From the NCBI RefSeq assembly GCF_019048845.1, contig NZ_CP077426.1, positions 2,589,501-2,653,500 of the forward strand: 64,000 nucleotides of DNA. The letters are read 5' to 3'. The first letter of the stretch is position 1; every line of letters begins with the position of its first letter. The DNA is from Vibrio mimicus. Lineage in GTDB: Bacteria; Pseudomonadota; Gammaproteobacteria; Enterobacterales; Vibrionaceae. The position numbers and the translations under genes are program-made. The notes under the pieces are model-generated. The model searched no databases. It was not told the origin of the DNA and was given only the letters and a program-made list of their open reading frames with translations. Shown piece by piece: positions 59,501 to 64,000 of the stretch.

Positions 59501-59683
59501 TTCTGCATCACTAGGAGAGATCCCCTGATGACCAACGGAAACATAGATGATCGGAATCGTTACATCAGGGCTTGATTCTTTAGGTATGGCGATATAAGTC
59601 GCAACCCCCGCGACCAAAATAAACACCAATAGCGTCAACATGGTGCGCGTACGAGACAGCGCCGCATCAATCAAAGTAAACAT
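56561..59683 (-). CDS. vexF: RND-family efflux pump, inner-membrane transporter
   Basis: This 1040-residue protein is a proton- or ion-coupled RND exporter (AcrB superfamily), with 12 predicted membrane helices and two large periplasmic domains. It starts MFTLIDAALSRTRTMLTLL and carries a duplicated HAE-type pattern. In TM4 the normally invariant Asp-Asp pair reads Asp-Gly (GMLVDGAIVVTEF), and the TM10 lysine of AcrB is Asn (GIVVNNNIVLID), as in a subset of RND pumps. ATG 59683 has AGGAG seven bases upstream. From memory this is VC0629, vexF of the vexEF pump; the family is certain, the name less so. Its adaptor ends 10 bases upstream. Confidence 0.9.
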   Translation of the reverse strand: MFTLIDAALSRTRTMLTLLVFILVAGVATYIAIPKESSPDVTIPIIYVSVGHQGISPSDAERLIVRPLEQELRSIEGVKEMTATASEGHASVVLEFNVGVDLAKAMADVRDAVDLAKPKLPTDSDEPTVNEVTLAAEQPVLSVVLYGTVPERTTVQIARQLRDKLESYRQILKVDIAGDRDEIVEIVVDPLLMESYGLDQGDIYNLIALNNRVVAAGFVDTGYGRFSVKVPSVFESLKDVLELPIKVEGKQVITFGDVATVRQSFRDPESYARLDGKPAIVLDIKKRSGENIIETVELVKAVLAEAQVREEWPSNLLVKTIWDESKDVKLMLNDLQNNILSAIILVVIVIIAILGGRTSLLVGVSIPGSFLAGLLVLAVFGLTVNIVVLFALIMAVGMLVDGAIVVTEFADRRMQEGMHRTEAYRDAAKRMAWPITASTATTLAAFAPLLFWPDVTGEFMKYLPMTLIATLSASLVMALLFVPVLGSLFGRPQQVTQANQARMVALHNGDFTQATGITKAYYQTLAVAIRHPVKILCAALLMSAAIAFAYAKAGLGAEFFPEVDPPFFSVKVRSYGDLSLDEKDRIMRDVEQVMLGHQEFESVYTRTGGEDEIGVVQITPVDWQYRRSVKEIIEELQQVTDAFPGVEIEYKFPDAGPPVEHDLVIELSARAPANLEKATQQVRLWAEAHSALTNVSDNGSKPGIDWKIAIRRDDASRFAADATLVGNTVQFVTNGLNIGDYLPDDSDEEVDILVRYPSEYRDIGRFDQLRVKTAQGLVPLTNFAQITPEPKQDTIRRIDGQRVLSVVADLKEGYNLALELPAIEQALRELNLPNGVEFKIRGQNEEQEHSAAFLEKAFMIALAAMAIILITQFNSFYQAFLILTAVLFSTVGVFAGLLIFQKPFGIVMSGIGVIALAGIVVNNNIVLIDTYNQLLKRGMSREEAILRTGVQRLRPVLLTTVTTILGLMPMVLEMNIDIINQKIEFGAPSTQWWSQLATAVAGGLAFATVLTLVLTPCLLMLGRRKSTVSEELDVNDEASS

Positions 59684-59693
59684 GGTGCGGCTC

Positions 59694-60791
59694 CTAGTGT
59701 GTCGCCAGCTGAGTAGCGATAACAGTATCCCCATCGCGAACAAAGCCTTGTCCACGAGTAATAATATCGACTTGCTCACCCAATCCTGTTAACCAAACAC
59801 CATCTTGCTCAGCTTTAACCAGTTGGATGGGTACAAAATGAACTCGATCACCTTGTAAAGTTTTAACACCAAGATTGCCTACTTCATCGAGCGCTAGCAT
59901 GGCTGGGGTTATTTTAATGGCCGCTTGTGTCATCAAGCTAATTTCCACTTCAGCACTCACTCCAGCTGGAATGGTTTGCTGTGGGTTCTCCATTTCAACT
60001 TCAATGGCAAAGGTATTGGTTGCTGGTGATGAAAGCCTTGAGATGTAACGCACTTTACCTTGAGTCAGACTCCCATCAATGAAGCGAATCCGAGCAAGCT
60101 GCTCCAGCTGAACATGCTGAATATGCCGTTCGCTGACATCCGCTTCTATCACCAATTTATGGAGATCTATGATGGATGCCACGGGATCACCAATTCCGAC
60201 AAAATCGCCTTTTTCAATCGGCAACGCTTCGACAACACCATCGAAAGGAGCACGGACTTGGGTATTCTCCAATAAACGTTGTACCGTACTGAGCGAGGAC
60301 TGTGCATCAGTCAATGCCGCAGCGGCATTGGTAAAGGCCACTTCACCTTGTAAACCTTTATTCTTCAAAGCATTGGCTGCATTAAACTCTTGCTGACGAA
60401 CTTTAAGTAGTGCTTTGGCACGCTCTAATTGCGCATCTAAATCACCTTTATCGATAATCGCAATCACTTGTCCTTTGCCCACTGTCTGGCCCTTGGCAAT
60501 TTTGATTTCAATAATCCGTCCTGCGATTTCAGCACCGATTTTGGCTTGTCTATCTGGAGCTGTTCTACCATAGAGTTCAATTACCTTGTCAGTCTGTGCG
60601 GCCTTAAGGGTCTGATAACCGACTTTAGCTAACGGGACTTGAATTTCTGTGGTGGTTTGCGTTTCTTGCGCATGGGGGCGACCTAAGCCTAGCCATACAA
60701 CTAACACGATAATGAAGAGAAGGGATATCAACCAAGGTTGATTGGAAAGGGAGTCACGAACCTGACGTAAAGATGTGGTTACCGGAAACAT
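59694..60791 (-). CDS. vexE: RND efflux periplasmic adaptor (membrane fusion protein)
   Basis: The periplasmic adaptor couples the RND pump to an outer-membrane TolC-type channel. The 365-residue protein has an N-terminal hydrophobic anchor (about residues 19-36, SLLFIIVLVVWLGLGR), a biotinyl/lipoyl-like region with IGAEIAGRIIEIKIAKGQTV, a coiled-coil hairpin (residues 110-180) with VRAPFDGVVEALPIEKGDFV after it, and beta-barrel domains. It lacks a clear lipobox. It overlaps the ribosome site of the RND gene and is its operon partner. The vexE name is from memory. Confidence 0.88.
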   Translation of the reverse strand: MFPVTTSLRQVRDSLSNQPWLISLLFIIVLVVWLGLGRPHAQETQTTTEIQVPLAKVGYQTLKAAQTDKVIELYGRTAPDRQAKIGAEIAGRIIEIKIAKGQTVGKGQVIAIIDKGDLDAQLERAKALLKVRQQEFNAANALKNKGLQGEVAFTNAAAALTDAQSSLSTVQRLLENTQVRAPFDGVVEALPIEKGDFVGIGDPVASIIDLHKLVIEADVSERHIQHVQLEQLARIRFIDGSLTQGKVRYISRLSSPATNTFAIEVEMENPQQTIPAGVSAEVEISLMTQAAIKITPAMLALDEVGNLGVKTLQGDRVHFVPIQLVKAEQDGVWLTGLGEQVDIITRGQGFVRDGDTVIATQLATH

Positions 60792-60890
60792 AAATATTCC
60801 TTATTGTTATGACCGCGCAACATCCTAATACGCAGTGTCGGCCAGCCGAGAACTCGGCTAGCCTTATTGTTCCTGAATTAAAGATCAGGT

Positions 60891-61232
60891 TTAAACACTA
60901 AATGATGCACCACAACCACAGGTTGTAGTGGCATTAGGGTTATTGACAAAGAATCTTGAACCTTCAAGACCTTCGGTATAGTCAACCACACCACCGATCA
61001 AATATTGCAGACTCATAGGATCAACCACCAAAATGACGCCGCTATTCTCAATTTTGGTATCACCCTCATTGATGGTTTCATCAAAAGTAAAACCATACTG
61101 AAAACCGCTACAACCACCACCGGTAATATAAACACGCAGCATTAAAGATGGATTATCTTCTTCAGCGATCAACGCTTTCACGCGCTTTGCAGCTGCATCA
61201 GAAAAGGATAATGGAACATTAACTTCGCTCAC
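60891..61232 (-). CDS. erpA: Iron-sulfur cluster insertion protein ErpA
   Basis: ErpA is an A-type carrier that delivers Fe-S clusters to apoproteins such as IspG/IspH. The 113-residue protein starts [20 protein letters not shown] and keeps the three cluster cysteines: GGGCSGF at about residue 40 and C-G-C-G in [10 protein letters not shown] at the end. GTG at 61232 has GAGAGG upstream; the longer reading adds 12 residues without family support. It is next to hemL, divergent, as in many gammaproteobacteria. Confidence 0.95.
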   Translation of the reverse strand: MSEVNVPLSFSDAAAKRVKALIAEEDNPSLMLRVYITGGGCSGFQYGFTFDETINEGDTKIENSGVILVVDPMSLQYLIGGVVDYTEGLEGSRFFVNNPNATTTCGCGASFSV

Positions 61233-61261
61233 GATGACCTCTCTCATTCGTGTAAAATGCA

Positions 61262-61320
61262 GCGGCATTACGGATGCGATGCGCTACATATCTAATAGTG
61301 ATAATGCCGCGATTATCCAA
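61262..61320 (-). promoter_or_regulatory. Candidate erpA promoter with inverted repeat
   Basis: On the minus strand TTGGAT (plus 61315-61320), a 17-base spacer and TATTAG (plus 61292-61297) form a plausible sigma-70 promoter. A perfect 9-bp inverted repeat, GCGGCATTA (61262-61270) with TAATGCCGC (61302-61310), spans it. The repeat could be an operator; it does not match the IscR consensus that I know. Confidence 0.4.
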
Positions 61321-61345
61321 TACCTGAGTTGGCCGTTCAAGTATT
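61319..61345. repeat. Imperfect inverted repeat in the erpA-hemL region
   Basis: AATACCTGA (61319-61327) and TCAAGTATT (61337-61345) pair with one mismatch, around a nine-base spacer. It may be a regulator site for hemL or erpA. Confidence 0.35.
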
Positions 61346-61512
61346 AGCCTTAATACGAATGCGTTTGTCGAATAAATTCACTTTATTCCATGCGTTTTTT
61401 GGGTCGTAGACAGGGAAAATCGATCAAAATGTAGCGAAAACATTTCACCCTATGGATCATCGGCGTACAATGCGCCCCAAAATTGCTCCGATTTATCATA
61501 GAGGAAAGTAGC

Positions 61513-62814
61513 ATGACCAAATCAGCCGAGTTATACCAAAAGGCGCAAACCACCATTCCTGGTGGGGTAAACTCTCCAGTTCGTGCATTTAACGGGGTTG
61601 GTGGTTCACCGATTTTTATTGATCGTGCCGATGGCGCACTGATTTTTGATGCCGATGGTAAAGCGTACATTGATTATGTTGGCTCATGGGGACCTATGAT
61701 TCTAGGCCATAACCATGCGGTGATCCGTGAAGCGGTCATTCAAGCAGCGCAGCGTGGTTTAAGTTTTGGAGCGCCAACCGAAATGGAAATCACTATGGCA
61801 GAACTGGTTTCTGAACTGGTTCCTTCTATGGAACAACTGCGTATGGTGAACTCAGGTACTGAAGCGACCATGAGTGCTATCCGTCTTGCTCGTGGTTACA
61901 CAGGCCGCGATAAAATTATCAAATTTGAAGGTTGTTACCACGGCCATGCGGACAGTTTGTTGGTTAAAGCCGGCTCTGGTGCTTTAACGCTTGGCCAACC
62001 AAGTTCTCCTGGCGTACCTGCCGACTTCGCTAAACATACCTTAACGGCACGTTTTAATGATTTAGACTCAGTACGTGAACTGTTTGCTGCCAATAAAGGC
62101 GAAATCGCGTGTATTATCGTTGAACCTGTGGCTGGTAATATGAACTGCATCCCACCTGTGGAAGGCTTCCATGAGGGACTGCGTGAAATTTGTGACCAAG
62201 AAGGCGCTCTGCTGATTTTTGATGAAGTCATGACCGGTTTTCGTGTTGCATTAGGCGGCGCACAAGCGCACTACAACATCAAGCCTGACTTAACCACACT
62301 CGGTAAAGTAATCGGTGGTGGTATGCCTGTCGGTGCTTTCGGCGGTCGTCGTGAAGTCATGCAATACATTGCACCAACAGGACCTGTTTACCAAGCTGGT
62401 ACATTGTCAGGCAACCCCATCGCGATGGCAGCAGGCTATGCATGCCTGAGTTTACTGCGTGAAGAGGGCAACGAAAAACGCTTAGCTGCGAAAACCAAGC
62501 AACTGGCTGACGGATTTAAATCCCTCGCGGATCAACATGGCATTCCACTACTGGTGCACCAAGTAGGTGGCATGTTTGGCTTCTTCTTCACCGAACAAGA
62601 TAAAGTCACGTGTTATGAAGATGTCGCACGTTGCGATGTAGAGCGTTTCAAACGTTTCTTCCACTTGATGTTGCAACACGGGGTTTATCTCGCTCCATCG
62701 GCTTTTGAAGCAAGCTTTACTTCACTCGCTCACGGTTCAAAAGAGATTGAAGCAACGCTGGAAGCCGCCGATCGCAGCTTTGCGATTTTAGCAGCAGAAG
62801 CCGCGAAAGCTTAA
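61513..62814 (+). CDS. hemL: Glutamate-1-semialdehyde 2,1-aminomutase
   Basis: HemL is a PLP enzyme that converts glutamate-1-semialdehyde to 5-aminolevulinate, the precursor of haem. The 433-residue protein starts [20 protein letters not shown] and has the PLP lysine Lys265 in [14 protein letters not shown], and [11 protein letters not shown] 61513 has GAGGAAAG upstream; a longer reading adds ten residues. It diverges from erpA. A terminator follows and then a small opposite-strand gene. Confidence 0.97.
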   Translation: MTKSAELYQKAQTTIPGGVNSPVRAFNGVGGSPIFIDRADGALIFDADGKAYIDYVGSWGPMILGHNHAVIREAVIQAAQRGLSFGAPTEMEITMAELVSELVPSMEQLRMVNSGTEATMSAIRLARGYTGRDKIIKFEGCYHGHADSLLVKAGSGALTLGQPSSPGVPADFAKHTLTARFNDLDSVRELFAANKGEIACIIVEPVAGNMNCIPPVEGFHEGLREICDQEGALLIFDEVMTGFRVALGGAQAHYNIKPDLTTLGKVIGGGMPVGAFGGRREVMQYIAPTGPVYQAGTLSGNPIAMAAGYACLSLLREEGNEKRLAAKTKQLADGFKSLADQHGIPLLVHQVGGMFGFFFTEQDKVTCYEDVARCDVERFKRFFHLMLQHGVYLAPSAFEASFTSLAHGSKEIEATLEAADRSFAILAAEAAKA

Positions 62815-62837
62815 CCCACAGCACACTCCCGCTTTTC

Positions 62838-62862
62838 AAAGGCAGCCACAGCTGCCTTTTTT
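62838..62862 (+). terminator. Intrinsic terminator of hemL
   Basis: Stem AAAGGCAGC/GCTGCCTTT with a CACA loop and T6, 23 bases after the hemL stop. Confidence 0.9.
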
Positions 62863-62876
62863 CATTCAACAAAGAT

Positions 62877-62993
62877 TTATTGCCAGTAATAGATACTCAC
62901 CAGCACTAAAGCACAAATCACAATACCAAACCACGGAATCACTTTACGTTTTGTTTTCTTGTCACAACATTCGTTTTTATCACAACAGCCCAT
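62877..62993 (-). CDS. 38-residue cysteine-rich membrane microprotein
   Basis: An ATG at 62993 with AGAGG seven bases upstream opens a 38-codon frame ending in TAA. The product starts MGCCDKNECCDKKTKRK, a polar, charged segment with two Cys-Cys pairs, followed by a single membrane helix (about residues 21-37, WFGIVICALVLVSIYYW). The pattern suggests a cytoplasmic metal-binding or thiol head on a membrane anchor. It lies convergent with hemL, near the divergent AI-2E permease, and was probably overlooked because of its length. I do not recognise a family, and the function is unknown. Confidence 0.65.
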   Translation of the reverse strand: MGCCDKNECCDKKTKRKVIPWFGIVICALVLVSIYYWQ

Positions 62994-63068
62994 ATCGACC
63001 TCTGGATTGCTAAGCAACTGAATTGGCGTCATTATAGCTCGTCAATTTCCTTTAAGGGGATAACTCCC

Positions 63069-64000
63069 GTGTCAGAAAAAATCAAATTAGCCTCTAGCCA
63101 TCGCGTATTAGTCGTGGCGCTATTGGCCTCTGCACTCGCCTGTTACTGGTTGGTCGAGCCTTATATCAACTCCATTGTCATGGCTTTCATCATTTCTTTG
63201 TTGATGTTCCCGATCCACGCTTGGCTTGATAAAAAACTCCCATCACACCATAACCTCTCGGCCTTTCTATCCTGTGTGGTACTGACCGTCATCGTGGTGA
63301 TTCCGCTGCTGTTTATCTTCGGAGCGATCGTTCAACAAGGTTCAAAATTCTCCCAAAACTTGTACGCTTGGGTAACACAAGGGGGAATTCAAGAGGTATT
63401 GAACCATCCTTGGGTCGTCAAAGGGTTAAGCCTCGCTAATCACTACCTCCCATTTGAAGAAATTAGCCCACAGCAAATAGCCCAACGAATTGGTCAATTC
63501 GCAACTACCTTCGGCACTAATTTAGTCAGTATTAGTGCGAAAATTCTCGGCGATGCGACCAGTTTTGTAATGAATTTTTTCCTAATGCTGTTTGTGCTGT
63601 TTTTCCTGCTGCGTGATCACGACAAAATCATCAGCGCGATCCGCCACATTCTTCCGCTATCACGTAGCCAAGAAGATCGACTGCTGAATGAAATTGAAAA
63701 CGTGTCAAAATCGGCTGTAATGGGTTCTTTTTTAACCGCAATAGCCCAAGGTTTAGCGGGCGGTATCGGTATGTGGTTAGCCGGATTCCCAGGGCTCTTC
63801 TGGGGAACCATGATGGGCTTTGCCTCATTTATTCCAGTCGTCGGTACCGCTTTAATTTGGATCCCCGCTACCCTCTACTTGTTCTTAATCGGTGAAACCT
63901 CATGGGCGATTTTCCTCGCCATATGGAGTATTGCTGTTGTCGGTTCAATTGATAACCTACTACGCCCATTCTTGATGCAAGGCAGTGCGGGGATGAATAC
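63069..64000 (+). CDS. AI-2E family membrane transporter (PerM-like), N-terminal part
   Basis: The product is an inner-membrane protein of the AI-2E transporter family (YdiK/PerM type). It starts VSEKIKLASSHRVLVVALLA from GTG 63069 (AAGGGG upstream), with repeated hydrophobic helices, then a soluble segment, then NFFLMLFVLFFLLRDHDK and the family signature around PVVGTALIWIPATLYLFL and GSIDNLLRPFLM. The gene runs off the right edge after about 310 codons of perhaps 360. Members transport varied solutes or work in Na+/H+ exchange; the family name does not prove AI-2 export. Confidence 0.9.
   Translation, partial: MSEKIKLASSHRVLVVALLASALACYWLVEPYINSIVMAFIISLLMFPIHAWLDKKLPSHHNLSAFLSCVVLTVIVVIPLLFIFGAIVQQGSKFSQNLYAWVTQGGIQEVLNHPWVVKGLSLANHYLPFEEISPQQIAQRIGQFATTFGTNLVSISAKILGDATSFVMNFFLMLFVLFFLLRDHDKIISAIRHILPLSRSQEDRLLNEIENVSKSAVMGSFLTAIAQGLAGGIGMWLAGFPGLFWGTMMGFASFIPVVGTALIWIPATLYLFLIGETSWAIFLAIWSIAVVGSIDNLLRPFLMQGSAGMN

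Noticed and set aside
63069..64000. Naming the AI-2E protein as an autoinducer-2 exporter
   Set aside because: The family is broad and its members transport varied substrates; no luxS or lsr genes are near.

Overview
The window is ordinary chromosomal core sequence from a member of the Vibrio cholerae group. The evidence is the combination and order of recognisable genes (hlyU, nhaR, nptA, vpsR, rocS, ompU, shyC) set among gammaproteobacterial housekeeping genes. From memory of the V. cholerae O1 numbering, the order resembles VC0680 running down to VC0625 on the large chromosome. The OmpU and VpsR proteins seem to differ from the classical O1 proteins as I remember them, so a non-O1 V. cholerae or a close sister such as V. 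mimicus is possible. I could not align them. I see no insertion sequence, prophage, integron repeat, CRISPR array or rRNA. Two tRNA genes are present.

Layout, left to right. 1-3.0 kb: start of murJ, rpsT, the virulence regulator hlyU and nhaR. 3.4-10 kb: the Na+/phosphate cotransporter nptA, then a compact leftward operon rppH-ptsP-TSUP permease-lgt-thyA. 10-14.7 kb: mutH, tas, two small leftward ORFs and the biofilm regulator vpsR. 14.9-23.2 kb: lysS-prfB (with the programmed frameshift), brnQ, trmN, srmB, prfC. 23.4-31.8 kb: a GGDEF-EAL protein, holD-rimI, a GNAT gene and ubiT, then rocS and ubiU-ubiV. 31.8-34.7 kb: a MATE pump with its MarR-type regulator, and nlpI. 34.7-49.7 kb: a long leftward run rlmE-ftsH-folP-glmM-secG-tRNA-Leu-tRNA-fMet-rimP-nusA-infB-rbfA-truB-rpsO-pnp, the classical translation/transcription/RNA-decay superoperon. 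49.8-64 kb: yhbY, greA, ompU, dacB, tyrS, shyC, an RND pump with its adaptor, erpA, hemL, a 38-residue cysteine-rich membrane microprotein and the start of an AI-2E family permease.

Functional threads. (1) Cyclic-di-GMP and biofilm: vpsR, rocS and a second GGDEF-EAL protein lie within 16 kb. (2) O2-independent ubiquinone synthesis: ubiT, ubiU and ubiV flank rocS. Promoter-like arrangements before ubiT and ubiU each carry an FNR-like half-site pair centred 41.5 bp upstream of the predicted start. (3) Envelope: murJ, lgt, nlpI, dacB, shyC, ompU and the efflux pumps. (4) Gene expression: the nusA-infB superoperon, whose leader holds several tandem hairpins before rimP.

I did not find a clearly new multi-gene system. 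The observations most worth following are the cysteine-rich microprotein beside hemL, the paired FNR-like sites at the ubi genes, the MarR palindrome, nested inverted repeats upstream of hlyU, DnaA-box-like motifs upstream of mutH, and an RND pump with altered proton-relay residues.
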